In this document: in pieces, positions 20,070-29,368 of the stretch
How the letters are laid out: each line of letters starts with the position of its first letter
How positions within the stretch are numbered: position 1 is the stretch's first letter
Assembly: GCF_003947455.1 (NCBI RefSeq)
Contig: NZ_QHJH01000038.1
Coordinates: forward strand, 1-50,320
Direction: 5' to 3'
From: Streptomyces sp. WAC 04229
GTDB taxonomy: Bacteria > Actinomycetota > Actinomycetes > Streptomycetales > Streptomycetaceae
Length of the DNA: 50,320 nt
Program-made: the position numbers and the translations under genes
The notes under the pieces: model-generated
What the model saw: the letters and a program-made list of their open reading frames with translations, nothing else
The model's database searches: none
What the model was told of the DNA's origin: nothing

Positions 20070-21113
20070 ATGCGCTCATCCCGCCGACATCCGCTGCTCG
20101 TTCCGGTGTTGCTGTGCGCGCTCGCCGTGCTCGCGGCCCGCCCCGCCGACGGCACGGACGCCGGATCGGGTGCCGACCCGGGCCCGGAGGTGGCACGTCT
20201 GTACGAGGACGCGGCCAAGGCGACGCAGCGGTACGAGGAGGGGCGGCGCGCGGCCGAGGCCCAGAGGGCGAAGGCGCTGGCGTACGAGAAGCGGCTGGAC
20301 GAGCAGCGGCAGAAGATCGACGCCATGCACGCGGACCTGGGCCGTATCGCCCGCGCCCAGTACCGCGGTGGCGGTGGGCTCCCCCTGACCGCGCGGATGT
20401 TCCTTGCGGACGACCCGGACGAGCTGATGCGCGGTCAGCGGGCCTTCACCCGCGCGGACCTGGCGGTCAACAAGGCCATCGGCAAGAGCCTGCGGGCCGA
20501 GGCCCGGCTCGCCGCCGACGAGGCGAAGGCGCAGGCGGCCTGGCAGGCGCTGGAGAAGCGCAACGCCGATCTGGCGGCGCTGAAGACCGGGATCGAGGGC
20601 AAGCTGGAGGCGGCGCGTGCACGGCTGGAGGGACGGGCGGACGCCTCCGTCGCCGCCGGCTCGTGCCCCGGAGCGGTCCGCCTCGACCAGCAGGACCTGC
20701 CCGTCGGCCGGCCCTGGGTGGCGCCGGTGGAGGCGTACGAGCTGTCGGCGTCCTTCGGCAGCGGTGGCTCGCGGTGGGCGCACCGGCACACCGGCCAGGA
20801 TTTCGCGGTGCCGGTCGGGACGCCGGTGGCGTCGGTCGGTACGGGCCGGGTGGTGCAGGTGTCCTGCGGCGGCGCCTTCGGCATCCAGGTCGTCGTCCAG
20901 CACGCGGGCGGCTACTACACGCAGTACGCCCATCTCGCCTCGGTCGCCGTCGACCAGGGCGACCGGATCCGTCCGGGTCAGTGGATCGGGCAGTCGGGCA
21001 GTACCGGCAACTCCACCGGACCGCACCTGCACTTCGAGGTACGGGTGACGCCGGAGATGGGCTCCGCGCTGGACCCGGTGCCCTGGCTGTCGCAGCGTGG
21101 AGTGCCCCTCTGA
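20070..21113 (+). CDS. Secreted M23 peptidase with coiled-coil region
   Basis: 347 residues. An N-terminal signal peptide (LLVPVLLCALAVLAARPADG) leads to a long charged coiled coil (about residues 40-200, rich in Ala, Glu, Arg, Lys). A peptidase M23/LytM domain occupies about 220-340, with zinc ligands in HTGQDFAVP and HLHFEV and the fold-typical GNSTGPHLHF. The architecture is that of EnvC/NlpD-like cell-wall endopeptidases or amidase activators; the zinc residues are intact, so catalysis is plausible. No good ribosome site precedes the ATG at 20070. Confidence 0.88.
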   Translation: MRSSRRHPLLVPVLLCALAVLAARPADGTDAGSGADPGPEVARLYEDAAKATQRYEEGRRAAEAQRAKALAYEKRLDEQRQKIDAMHADLGRIARAQYRGGGGLPLTARMFLADDPDELMRGQRAFTRADLAVNKAIGKSLRAEARLAADEAKAQAAWQALEKRNADLAALKTGIEGKLEAARARLEGRADASVAAGSCPGAVRLDQQDLPVGRPWVAPVEAYELSASFGSGGSRWAHRHTGQDFAVPVGTPVASVGTGRVVQVSCGGAFGIQVVVQHAGGYYTQYAHLASVAVDQGDRIRPGQWIGQSGSTGNSTGPHLHFEVRVTPEMGSALDPVPWLSQRGVPL

Positions 21114-21131
21114 GCGACGCGGGCGCGGCCG

Positions 21132-22001
21132 TCAGTCCAGGTCGGCGAGCAGCCGCTCGATGACGACCGCCACGCCGTCCTCGTTGTTGGCGACCGTCCG
21201 TCCCGACGCGGCGGCGATGACGTCCGGGTGCGCGTTGCCCATCGCGTACGACTGTCCCGCCCAGGTCAGCATCTCCACGTCGTTCGGCATGTCGCCGAAG
21301 GCGACGACCTCTTCGTGCGAGATGCCGCGTTCGGCACAGCACAGGGCGAGCGTGCTGGCCTTGGACACCTCCGGCCCGCTGATCTCCAGCAGGGCGCTGG
21401 GGCTGGAGCGGGTGACGTTGGCACGGTCGCCGATGGCGAGGCGGGCCACGGTGAGGAAGCCGTCGGGGTCCAGATCGGGGTGGAAGGCCAGGATCTTGAG
21501 GACCGGCTCGTCGGCGGCGCGGCCGCCGGGGGCCAGGATCTCCTCGGCGGGCAGGAGGTCGTCGGGCACCTCCATGTGCAGCTTCGGGTACGCGGGCTCC
21601 TGGTGGAAGCCGTACGTCTGCTCGACCGCGTACACCGTGCCGGGTGCGGCCTCGCGCAGCAGACGTACGGCGTCCAGCGCGTTCTCCCGGGCCAGCTCCC
21701 GCACCTTCACGAAGCGGTGGGCGCCGGGGCCGCCGTGCAGGTCGACCACGGCGGCGCCGTTGCCGCAGATGGCGAGCCCGTGACCGTGGACGTGGGCGCT
21801 GACGACGTCCATCCAGCGGGCGGGGCGGCCGGTGACGAAGAAGACCTCGATGCCCGCTTTCTCCGCGGCGGCCAGTGCGGCGACCGTGCGTGGGGAGACC
21901 GACTTGTCGTCGCGCAGCAGTGTGCCGTCGAGGTCGGTGGCGATGAGCCGCGGTCGGGTGGCGGCGTCCGGGGGCTCGGGCTGTCGGGTCGCTGAGGTCA
22001 C
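21132..22001 (-). CDS. HAD-superfamily (Cof-type) phosphatase
   Basis: 289 residues from the GTG at 22001. The start is uncertain because no clear ribosome site is seen, and an ATG at 22049 would add 16 residues. Motif I is [11 protein letters not shown] with the nucleophile Asp, motif II is in [10 protein letters not shown], motif III/IV is [14 protein letters not shown]. The C2 cap domain lies between. Cof/YidA-like enzymes dephosphorylate sugar phosphates, FMN or related metabolites; the substrate here is unknown. A close paralogue lies at 30677-31519. It is convergent with the M23 gene, 18 bp apart. Confidence 0.88.
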   Translation of the reverse strand: MTSATRQPEPPDAATRPRLIATDLDGTLLRDDKSVSPRTVAALAAAEKAGIEVFFVTGRPARWMDVVSAHVHGHGLAICGNGAAVVDLHGGPGAHRFVKVRELARENALDAVRLLREAAPGTVYAVEQTYGFHQEPAYPKLHMEVPDDLLPAEEILAPGGRAADEPVLKILAFHPDLDPDGFLTVARLAIGDRANVTRSSPSALLEISGPEVSKASTLALCCAERGISHEEVVAFGDMPNDVEMLTWAGQSYAMGNAHPDVIAAASGRTVANNEDGVAVVIERLLADLD

Positions 22002-22067
22002 CGGGTCATTGTCACGCACATGCGTGCACGCCCGTGCGGCGGTCCGCACATCTGTGAGCTACGGCTC

Positions 22068-22973
22068 TCAGTCCTTCAGCTGCGCCGGGGCCTCCATGGC
22101 GATCCGCTCGAAGATCTTCTCGTCGGCGGTGAAGTCCGAGTCGGCGATCGGCCAGTGGACGACCAGCTCGGTGAAGCCCAGATCGCGGTGGCGGCCGGCG
22201 AAGTCCACGAAGGCGTCGACGGACTCCAGCGGGCGGCTGCGGTCCGGGGTGAAGCCGGTGAGCAGGACCCGGTCCAGTTCGCCCACGTCGCGGCCGATCG
22301 CGGCGCAGGCGTCGGCCAGCTTGTCGCTCTGCTGCCGCAGGGCCCGGTCGGACTGCTCGGGAGTGCCGTTCTCGTAGAGCTTCGGGTCGCCGGTGGTCAC
22401 CCACGCCTGTCCGTACTGGGCCGCGAGCCGCAGCCCGCGCGGACCGGTGGCGGCCACCGCGAACGGAAGCCGGGGCCGCTGCACACAGCCGGGGATGTTG
22501 CGCGCCTCGTGGGCGGAGTAGAAGTCGCCCTCGTACGAGACGGCGTCCTCCGTCAGCAGCCGGTCGAGCAGGGGCAGGAACTCGCCGAACCGGTCGGCCC
22601 GCTCACGCGGCGTCCACGGCTCCTGTCCGAGCGCGGTGGCGTCGAAGCCGGTGCCGCCCGCTCCTATGCCGAGCGTGATCCGGCCGCCGGAGATGTCGTC
22701 GAGGGAGATCAGTTCCTTGGCGAGCGTCACCGGGTGCCGAAAGTTGGGGGAGGTGACCAGGGTCCCCAGCCGCAGCCGCTCGGTGACCGCCGCGGCGGCG
22801 GTGAGCGTCGGCACGGCGCCGAACCACGGGCCGTCCCGGAAGCTCCGCCAGGACAGGTGGTCGTAGGTGTACGCGGTGTGGAAGCCGAGCTGCTCGGCAC
22901 GCGTCCAGGACGAACGTCCGCCTTCGTGCCAGCGGCGGTACGGAAGGATCACGGTGCTCAGGCGCAGACTCAT
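22068..22973 (-). CDS. LLM-class F420-dependent oxidoreductase
   Basis: 301 residues from the ATG at 22973 ([15 protein letters not shown]), with GGGAG just upstream. An upstream ATG at 23018 would run through the kptA 3' end and the parS site. It has a TIM-barrel luciferase-like domain with [36 protein letters not shown] and [18 protein letters not shown]. These are typical of coenzyme F420-dependent enzymes, common in actinomycetes. The substrate is not predictable. Confidence 0.88.
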   Translation of the reverse strand: MSLRLSTVILPYRRWHEGGRSSWTRAEQLGFHTAYTYDHLSWRSFRDGPWFGAVPTLTAAAAVTERLRLGTLVTSPNFRHPVTLAKELISLDDISGGRITLGIGAGGTGFDATALGQEPWTPRERADRFGEFLPLLDRLLTEDAVSYEGDFYSAHEARNIPGCVQRPRLPFAVAATGPRGLRLAAQYGQAWVTTGDPKLYENGTPEQSDRALRQQSDKLADACAAIGRDVGELDRVLLTGFTPDRSRPLESVDAFVDFAGRHRDLGFTELVVHWPIADSDFTADEKIFERIAMEAPAQLKD

Positions 22974-22983
22974 GCTCCCGAGC

Positions 22984-23631
22984 CTAAGCGGCCGGACCCG
23001 TTTCACGTGAAACATCACGCGCTGTCACCGCGCGCGACGCGGGGTCAGTGCCGGAGGGGAAGCGCAGGTACTGCGGGGGAACGGTCCGCGTCAGCCAGAC
23101 GCCGTTCGCGCTGACGTGGAAGACGTGGCCGTCGCGGTGCATGGCGGCGGTGTCCACCGAGAGGACGACCGGCCGGCCGCGGCGGGAGCCGACCCGGGTC
23201 GCGGTCTCGCGGTCCGGCGAGAGGTGTACGTCGTGCCGGTTCATCGGCCGCAGCCCCTCGGCCCGGATCGCGCCCAGGTGGCGGGCCACGGTCCCGTGGT
23301 AGAGGTACGGCGGCGGGGTCGCCGCGGGCAGTCCGAGATCCACGTCGACGCTGTGCCCCTGGCTGGCGCGGATCCGGGTGCCCTCGACGGCGAAGCGCCG
23401 CTTGTCGTTCGTGGCCACCACGTGGTCGAGCTCTTCGCGGGTGAACCGGAAGCCGTGTGCGGCCGCCGCGGCGATCAGCGTGTCGATCTCGGTCCAGCCG
23501 GCCGCGTCGAGGGTGAGGCCGATGCGCTCCGGCTGGTGACGCAGATGCTTCGACAGGTACTTGGACACCTTCACGGTGCGTCTGTCGTCGATGTGTTCGC
23601 TTCTGCGTTCGGATCTGTTTTCGCGTTGCAT
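22984..23631 (-). CDS. kptA: RNA 2'-phosphotransferase KptA/Tpt1
   Basis: 215 residues, ATG at 23631 after GGGTGG. The frame stays open far upstream but only this segment is gene-like. Family motifs are [17 protein letters not shown], the acceptor region [25 protein letters not shown], and [13 protein letters not shown]. They carry the conserved Arg-His-Arg-Arg set expected for NAD+-dependent removal of a 2'-phosphate with release of ADP-ribose cyclic phosphate. In eukaryotes the substrate is spliced tRNA. Bacteria lack that pathway, so the bacterial substrate is unknown. It lies 10 bp upstream of the oxidoreductase gene. A parS site is inside its 3' end. Confidence 0.92.
   Translation of the reverse strand: MQRENRSERRSEHIDDRRTVKVSKYLSKHLRHQPERIGLTLDAAGWTEIDTLIAAAAAHGFRFTREELDHVVATNDKRRFAVEGTRIRASQGHSVDVDLGLPAATPPPYLYHGTVARHLGAIRAEGLRPMNRHDVHLSPDRETATRVGSRRGRPVVLSVDTAAMHRDGHVFHVSANGVWLTRTVPPQYLRFPSGTDPASRAVTARDVSRETGPAA
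23000..23013. other. Perfect parS site in the kptA 3' end
   Basis: GTTTCACGTGAAAC, identical to the consensus. On the gene strand it encodes VSRET near the C-terminus of KptA. Confidence 0.88.
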
Positions 23632-23687
23632 AAAACCACCCTGCCGAGACAGACACGCTTCACGCGATCGATTTTGCCTCCGAGGTT

Positions 23688-23742
23688 TGATCCACAGCCA
23701 AGTATGGTTATCCACAGGCTGGTTGAGGGCTTCTGTGGAAAC
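23688..23742. other. Small DnaA-box group between kptA and the hydrolase-SDR gene
   Basis: A perfect TTATCCACA lies at 23708-23716, with weaker TGATCCACA (23688-23696) and TGTGGAAAC (23734-23742) beside it. Confidence 0.55.
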
Positions 23743-25499
23743 TAGAGCGGCGGCTTCACCCGTGCGAGACGCCGCAACACCCGTGGGGCGAAGCGGGACA
23801 TGAGGTGTGCTCCGCGTGCCTCCGGCGTCACGGGGACGACGGCCCTGTTGTGCACGACGGCTTCCAGGACCGCGTCGGCCACCTTTTCCGGCGGGTAGTT
23901 GCGCATCCCGTACAACCGCGCACTTCGCTGCTGCCGCCGCCTCTCCTCGTCGGCGTCCACACCCGCGAAGCGCGCCGTCGAGGTGATGTTGGTGTTGACG
24001 AGGCCGGGGCAGATCGCCGTGACCCCGATCCCCTGCCCGGCCAGTTCGGCCCGCAGGCACTCGCTCAGCATCAGCACGGCCGCCTTGGACGTGCTGTACG
24101 CGGGCAGGGCCCGGGAGGGCTGGAAGGCGGCCGCCGACGCGGTGTTGACGATGTGGCCGCCCTGCCCGCGCTCGGCCATCTGACGGCCGAACAGGCGGCA
24201 GCCGTGGATCACGCCCCACAGGTTGACGTCGAGGACCTTCCGCCAGTCCTCCGCGGTGGTGTCGAAGAAGGAGCCCGACAGTCCGATCCCGGCGTTGTTC
24301 ACGAGCACGTCCAGCACGCCGTACTCGGCGGCGACCTTGGCGGCCAGCATCTCCATCGCCTGTTCGTCGGAGACGTCGACGGTCTCGGCCCAGGCGTCCG
24401 GCGCGCCGATCAGCCGGGACAGCTCCGCGGTGCGGGCGGCGGCCTCGGTGTCCCGGTCGACGGCCACCACGCGCGCTCCGGCCTCGGCGAACGCGAACGC
24501 CGTCGCCCGCCCGATGCCGTTGCCCGCTCCGGTGACCAGCACCAGCTGTCCGCCGAACCGGTCGGCGTGCCTGCCCTTCGGCGCCGGCTCGGACCGTCCG
24601 TCCTCCGTGGCGGTGACGAACTCCGTGATCCAGTCCGCCAGCCGGTCCGGCCGGGTGCGCGGCACCCAGTGCTTGGCGGGCAGCGTGCGACGGGTCAGGC
24701 GGGGCGCCCACTCCTCCAGCCCGTCGTAAAGCCGCTCCGACAGGAACGCGTCGCCGAGGGGCGTGATGAGCTGCACGGGAGCGTGCGCGTAGGCGTCGTC
24801 GCGCGGGCGCCGCAGCCGGGGCCGGACGTTGTCCCGGTACAGCCATGCCCCGTGCGCCGCGTCCGTCGGCAGGGACGAGGTCGGGTAGTCGCCACCGGGC
24901 ACCTGCTCGACGCGCTCCAGGATCCGCGGCCAGCGCTTGCCGAGAGGGCCGCGCCAGGCCAGTTCGGGCAGCACGGGCGTGTGCAGCAGGTAGACGTACC
25001 AGGACTTGGCGCCCTGGCCGAGGAGCTGGCCGACCCGGCGCGGGGTGGGACGCCTGAGGCGCTTGTTGATCCAGTGCCCGAAGTGGTCGAGGGACGGCCC
25101 GGACATCGAGGTGAAGGAGGCGATGCGCCCCTCGGTGCGTCCGGCCGTGACGAACTCCCAGGACTGCACCGAGCCCCAGTCGTGGCCCACCAGGTGCACG
25201 GGCCGGTCCGGACTGACCGCGTCCGCAACCGCCATGAAGTCGTCCGTCAGCCTCTCCAGGGTGAACCCGCCGCGCAGCGGGCTCGGCGCCGAGGACCGGC
25301 CGTGGCCCCGGACGTCGTAGAGCACCACGTGGAAGCGGTCGGCGAGGCGGCCGGCGACCTCGGACCAGACCTCCTTGCTGTCCGGGTAGCCGTGCACCAG
25401 CACGACCGTGGGCTGCCGCGGATCGCCCAGCTCGGCCACGCACAGCTCGACCCCGCCCGTGCGCACCCAGCGCTCCCGCGCTCCGTCCAGCGCCGTCAT
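23742..25499 (-). CDS. Alpha/beta hydrolase-SDR fusion (EphD-like)
   Basis: 585 residues from the ATG at 25499. Residues 1-300 are an epoxide-hydrolase-type alpha/beta hydrolase: VVLVHGYPDSKEVWSEVA for the oxyanion region and HLVGHDWGS with Asp as nucleophile. Residues 320-560 are a short-chain dehydrogenase: VTGAGNGIGRATAFAFAE for the cofactor, NNAGIG, and the catalytic YSTSK. The same two-domain order is known in mycobacterial EphD, implicated in lipid metabolism. The ATG overlaps the upstream M24 peptidase stop as ATGA, so the two are translationally coupled. Confidence 0.9.
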   Translation of the reverse strand: MTALDGARERWVRTGGVELCVAELGDPRQPTVVLVHGYPDSKEVWSEVAGRLADRFHVVLYDVRGHGRSSAPSPLRGGFTLERLTDDFMAVADAVSPDRPVHLVGHDWGSVQSWEFVTAGRTEGRIASFTSMSGPSLDHFGHWINKRLRRPTPRRVGQLLGQGAKSWYVYLLHTPVLPELAWRGPLGKRWPRILERVEQVPGGDYPTSSLPTDAAHGAWLYRDNVRPRLRRPRDDAYAHAPVQLITPLGDAFLSERLYDGLEEWAPRLTRRTLPAKHWVPRTRPDRLADWITEFVTATEDGRSEPAPKGRHADRFGGQLVLVTGAGNGIGRATAFAFAEAGARVVAVDRDTEAAARTAELSRLIGAPDAWAETVDVSDEQAMEMLAAKVAAEYGVLDVLVNNAGIGLSGSFFDTTAEDWRKVLDVNLWGVIHGCRLFGRQMAERGQGGHIVNTASAAAFQPSRALPAYSTSKAAVLMLSECLRAELAGQGIGVTAICPGLVNTNITSTARFAGVDADEERRRQQRSARLYGMRNYPPEKVADAVLEAVVHNRAVVPVTPEARGAHLMSRFAPRVLRRLARVKPPL

Positions 25500-26338
25500 T
25501 TCGCCTCCGCCCAGCGCCGCACGTGCGGCAGATCGTCGTCCAGCCAGAAGGCGCTCTCCGCGGGATCCGTGGAGTCGGTGACGACCAGGATCTCCTCGAA
25601 CTTCGCGCCGGTACCCCGGAAACCGAGGTGGGGTTCGACCGCCCACAGCCCCGGGCGGGGCGGGTGGTCGGAGAAGCGGTAGGGCGACCACAGCGGGGAC
25701 CAGCCCTCGCGGTGGCCGTGCAGCGCGTCGCCCGCCAGACCTTTGAGCGACTGCGTGCCGAAGCCGAACAGGCGTGGCGACAGCCGCCGTTCCCGCACCC
25801 GGTCCACCTTGTGGGCGATGACGCCGAAGGGATAGGCGCGATGCCGGTTGGCATAGCCCTGACGGACCATGAGCCGGTCCACGTCCTCGTAGATCTCCCG
25901 CAGCGAACGGCGCTCGCGCACCTCGCGCAGGATCAGCTCGCGGTGGGCCGCCAGGTCGGCCGCCAGCCGGTGCTGGACCGGGTTGGGGCCGAGTGATCCG
26001 GAGTAGCCGATGTCGGCGGTGAAACCCCGGTACACCGGGGCCATGTCCAGGATGAAGGGCATCCCCGGCTCCAGTCGGCGGCCGGTGGGGAAGAACTGGA
26101 GCGGAACGCGGAAGTCCGTGAACGCCGTGCGGTCGCCGAACCAGGCGAAGGGCAGGTGGAACCAGTCCCGCACGCCCCGCTCCCGCAGCCACTCGCGCTG
26201 CATCCGGGCCGCCTCGCGCTCGGTCACCCCCGGCGCCAGCCGGGCCGCCACCGCCTCGGCGCACTCGTAGGCGAGGCGTTGCACCTCCCGGAATCCCCGC
26301 AGCTCCGCACGGAGTTCCGCCGCCACTGCCGTCGCCAT
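25496..26338 (-). CDS. M24-family metallopeptidase-like protein
   Basis: 280 residues, a single creatinase/aminopeptidase (pita-bread) domain with no N-terminal half. Possible metal-site positions are ILDMAPVYRGFTADIGYSG (two Asp), the His in LHGHREGWSP, and Glu in WAVEPHLGF and KFEEILVV. The spacing is that of Xaa-Pro dipeptidases, but some ligands cannot be assigned with certainty. Its stop overlaps the start of the EphD-like gene by 4 nt, implying a shared pathway. The upstream 244 bp separate it from the divergent ABC operon and should hold both promoters. Confidence 0.82.
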   Translation of the reverse strand: MATAVAAELRAELRGFREVQRLAYECAEAVAARLAPGVTEREAARMQREWLRERGVRDWFHLPFAWFGDRTAFTDFRVPLQFFPTGRRLEPGMPFILDMAPVYRGFTADIGYSGSLGPNPVQHRLAADLAAHRELILREVRERRSLREIYEDVDRLMVRQGYANRHRAYPFGVIAHKVDRVRERRLSPRLFGFGTQSLKGLAGDALHGHREGWSPLWSPYRFSDHPPRPGLWAVEPHLGFRGTGAKFEEILVVTDSTDPAESAFWLDDDLPHVRRWAEAK

Positions 26339-26582
26339 GCCACCCCGTCCCAGCCGTCCCGACGCGGTCCGCGCCGACGGTGCTACTCGCTCGTAACGTG
26401 ACGCCGCCGAATCTCCCAGTTGTTAGACCCAACGTCAATAGGACGGCCGGCGCGGGCCCTCAAACCCCTCTTCGTGGCTCTCAAGTACGGCATCCCCTAC
26501 GGGCCCGTACTACTCGAGTCTGACTCCAAGACGGCTCTGCGGTCTGACGACCTCAGTGGCGCGCGTCACTACTGTCGTGGAT

Positions 26583-27551
26583 GTGACTGTGATCGCGACC
26601 GAAAGCCTGAGCAAGCGGTTCCCCCGGGTGACCGCGCTTGACCGGCTCTCCGTGGATGTCGGACCCGGTGTGACCGGACTCGTCGGTGCCAACGGCGCCG
26701 GCAAGTCCACTCTGATCAAGATCCTTCTGGGTCTGTCTCCCGCCACCGAGGGCCGGGCCGAAGTGCTCGGACTCGATGTCGCCACCAAGGGCGCCACCAT
26801 CCGCGAGCGGGTCGGCTACATGCCGGAACACGACTGCCTGCCGCCCGACGTCTCGGCCACCGAGTTCGTCGTCCACATGGCGCGCATGTCCGGCCTGCCG
26901 CCCACCGCCGCGCGCGAGCGTACGGCCGACACCCTGCGCCACGTCGGCCTCTACGAAGAGCGCTACCGGCCCATAGGCGGCTACTCGACCGGCATGAAGC
27001 AGCGCGTGAAGCTCGCCCAGGCCCTGGTGCACGACCCCCAGCTGGTCTTCCTCGACGAGCCGACCAACGGCCTCGACCCGGTCGGCCGCGACGAGATGCT
27101 CGGCCTCATCCGCCGCATCCACACCGACTTCGGCATCTCCGTCCTGGTCACCTCACACCTGCTGGGCGAGTTGGAACGCACCTGCGACCACGTCGTCGTC
27201 GTGGACGGCGGCAAGCTGCTGCGCTCCAGCTCCACCACGGACTTCACGCAGAACACGACGACCCTCGCCATCGAGGTCACCGACACCGACGAACACCCCG
27301 ACGGCACCCGCGTGGTGCGCGACGCGCTCGACGCGCGCGGCGTGGCCGTCCAGGACGGCAGCGGCCTGCCCGGCGCCGGCCACGTGCTGCTGCTCACCGC
27401 CTCCGGCGAGGAGACCTACGACCTGGTCCGGGACGTCATCGCCGACCTCGGCCTCGGCCTGGTCCGGATGGAACAGCGCCGGCACCACATCTCGGAGGTC
27501 TTCAAGGACAGCGACGAAGCACGGAAGGAGGCGGTCGGCCATGGCAGCTGA
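26583..27551 (+). CDS. ABC-2 exporter ATPase, first module
   Basis: 322 residues if the GTG at 26583 is used. GTG codons at 26577 and 26589 are also in frame and no ribosome site decides between them. Walker A is GANGAGKST, signature YSTGMKQRVKLAQAL, Walker B LVFLDEPTNGLDP and the switch His in VTSHLL. It is coupled to its permease by an 11-nt overlap. It is the first gene of a four-gene exporter operon. The substrate is unknown. Confidence 0.92.
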   Translation: MTVIATESLSKRFPRVTALDRLSVDVGPGVTGLVGANGAGKSTLIKILLGLSPATEGRAEVLGLDVATKGATIRERVGYMPEHDCLPPDVSATEFVVHMARMSGLPPTAARERTADTLRHVGLYEERYRPIGGYSTGMKQRVKLAQALVHDPQLVFLDEPTNGLDPVGRDEMLGLIRRIHTDFGISVLVTSHLLGELERTCDHVVVVDGGKLLRSSSTTDFTQNTTTLAIEVTDTDEHPDGTRVVRDALDARGVAVQDGSGLPGAGHVLLLTASGEETYDLVRDVIADLGLGLVRMEQRRHHISEVFKDSDEARKEAVGHGS

Positions 27552-28449
27552 ACAGCCCACAGCCACGGTCCCGGGTGACCAGACCCGTATCCACAACATC
27601 GGCTACCGCAACTACGACGGCCCCCGCCTCGGCCGCGCCTACGCCCGCCGCTCGCTCTACTCGCAGTCCCTGCGCGGCGCCTACGGCCTCGGCCGCTCGG
27701 CCAAGTCCAAGGTGCTGCCGATGCTGCTGTTCGTGGTGATGTGCCTGCCCGCGGCCATCATGGTCGCCGTCGCCGTCGCGACCAAGGCGAACGACCTGCC
27801 CGTGGACTACACCCGCTACGCGATCGTCCTCCAGGCCGTCATCAGCCTGTACGTCGCCTCGCAGGCCCCCCAGTCCGTCTCGCGCGACCTGCGCTTCAAG
27901 ACCGTGCCGCTGTACTTCTCCCGGCCGATCGAGACCTCCGACTACGTCCGTGCGAAGTACGCGGCGCTGTCCTCGGCCCTGTTCATCCTCACCGCCGCAC
28001 CCCTGCTGGTGCTCTACGTGGGCGCGCTGCTCGCCAAACTCGATTTCGCGGACCAGACCAAGGGGTTCGCACAGGGACTCGTCTCCGTGGCACTGCTCTC
28101 GCTGCTCTTCGCCGGTCTCGGCCTGGTCGTCGCCTCGGTCACCCCGCGCCGCGGCTTCGGCATCGCGGCCGTCATCGCCGTCCTGACCATCACCTACGGC
28201 GCGGTCTCCACGCTCCAGGCGATCGCCGACGTCCAGGGCAGCTCCGGGGCCGTCTCCTGGATCGGCCTGTTCTCGCCCATCACCCTCATCGACGGGGTGC
28301 AGTCCGCCTTCCTCGGCGCCACCTCGGCCTTCCCGGGCGGGGTCGGCCCGAGCAACGGCGAGGGCCTGGTCTTCGTCCTCGTCACCCTGGGCCTGATCGC
28401 CGGCACCTACGGCCTGCTGATGCGCCGCTACAAGAAGGTGGGACTGTGA
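27541..28449 (+). CDS. ABC-2 type permease, first module
   Basis: 302 residues, ATG at 27541 after GGAAGGAGG. A soluble N-terminal stretch (HNIGYRNYDGPRLG, a conserved opening of such actinomycete permeases) is followed by six hydrophobic segments, e.g. VLPMLLFVVMCLPAAIMVAV. It overlaps the ATPase genes on both sides by 11 and 4 nt, consistent with a tightly coupled exporter. Confidence 0.9.
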   Translation: MAAEQPTATVPGDQTRIHNIGYRNYDGPRLGRAYARRSLYSQSLRGAYGLGRSAKSKVLPMLLFVVMCLPAAIMVAVAVATKANDLPVDYTRYAIVLQAVISLYVASQAPQSVSRDLRFKTVPLYFSRPIETSDYVRAKYAALSSALFILTAAPLLVLYVGALLAKLDFADQTKGFAQGLVSVALLSLLFAGLGLVVASVTPRRGFGIAAVIAVLTITYGAVSTLQAIADVQGSSGAVSWIGLFSPITLIDGVQSAFLGATSAFPGGVGPSNGEGLVFVLVTLGLIAGTYGLLMRRYKKVGL

Positions 28450-29357
28450 GCACCCTCAGCATCGACCACGTCTCCCGCTGGTTCGGCAACGTGGTCGCCG
28501 TCAACGACATCACCATGACGATCGGCCCCGGCGTCACCGGCCTCCTCGGCCCCAACGGCGCGGGAAAGTCCACCCTCATCAACATGATGGGTGGCTTCCT
28601 CGCCCCCTCCACCGGCAGCGTCACCCTCGACGGCCGGCCGGTCTGGCGCAACGAGGCCATCTACAAGCACATCGGCATCGTCCCCGAGCGGGAGGCGATG
28701 TACGACTTCCTCACCGGCCGCGAGTTCGTCCTGGCCAACGCCGAACTGCACGGCCTGGGCGCCAAGGCGGCCCAGGAGGCGCTCTCCACCGTGGAGATGG
28801 AATACGCGCAGGACCGCAAAATCGCCACGTACTCCAAGGGCATGCGGCAGCGCGTGAAGATGGCCTCCGCCCTCGTCCACCAGCCGTCCCTGCTCCTGCT
28901 CGACGAGCCGTTCAACGGCATGGACCCGCGCCAGCGCATGCAGCTGATGGACCTGCTGCGGCGCATGGGCGACGAGGGCCGCACCGTGCTGTTCTCCTCG
29001 CACATCCTCGAAGAGGTCGAACAGCTCGCCTGGCACATCGAGGTGATCGTCGCCGGACGCCACGCGGCCAGCGGCGACTTCCGCAAGATCCGCCGCCTGA
29101 TGACCGACCGGCCGCACCGCTACCTGGTGCGCTCCAGCGACGACCGTGCCCTCGCGGCCGCGCTGATCGCCGACCCGTCCACGTCCGGCATCGAGGTCGA
29201 CGTCGCCGAGGGCGCGCTGCGCGTCCAGGCCGTCGACTTCGGACGGTTCACGGCCCTGTTGCCCAAGGTCGCCCGCGACCACGGCATCCGGCTGCTCACG
29301 GTCTCGCCGTCCGACGAGTCCCTCGAGTCCGTCTTCTCGTACCTCGTCGCGGCGTAG
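28446..29357 (+). CDS. ABC-2 exporter ATPase, second module
   Basis: 303 residues from the GTG at 28446, overlapping the preceding stop as GTGA. Walker A is GPNGAGKST, signature YSKGMRQRVKMASAL, Walker B LLLDEPFNGMDPR, and switch His SSHILEE. It is related to, but clearly distinct from, the first ATPase (e.g. EPFNGMDP against EPTNGLDP), so the pair is an old duplication rather than a recent one. Confidence 0.92.
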   Translation: MSTLSIDHVSRWFGNVVAVNDITMTIGPGVTGLLGPNGAGKSTLINMMGGFLAPSTGSVTLDGRPVWRNEAIYKHIGIVPEREAMYDFLTGREFVLANAELHGLGAKAAQEALSTVEMEYAQDRKIATYSKGMRQRVKMASALVHQPSLLLLDEPFNGMDPRQRMQLMDLLRRMGDEGRTVLFSSHILEEVEQLAWHIEVIVAGRHAASGDFRKIRRLMTDRPHRYLVRSSDDRALAAALIADPSTSGIEVDVAEGALRVQAVDFGRFTALLPKVARDHGIRLLTVSPSDESLESVFSYLVAA

Positions 29358-29368
29358 GAGGCCGAAGA

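Noticed and set aside
23734..23742. TGTGGAAAC as a full DnaA box
   Set aside because: It departs from the Streptomyces consensus at two places; kept only as a weak neighbour of the perfect box.
22984..25854. 956-codon frame seeming to fuse KptA to a long upstream region
   Set aside because: Only the last 215 codons are KptA; the rest is out of frame with the hydrolase-SDR and M24 genes that occupy the same DNA.
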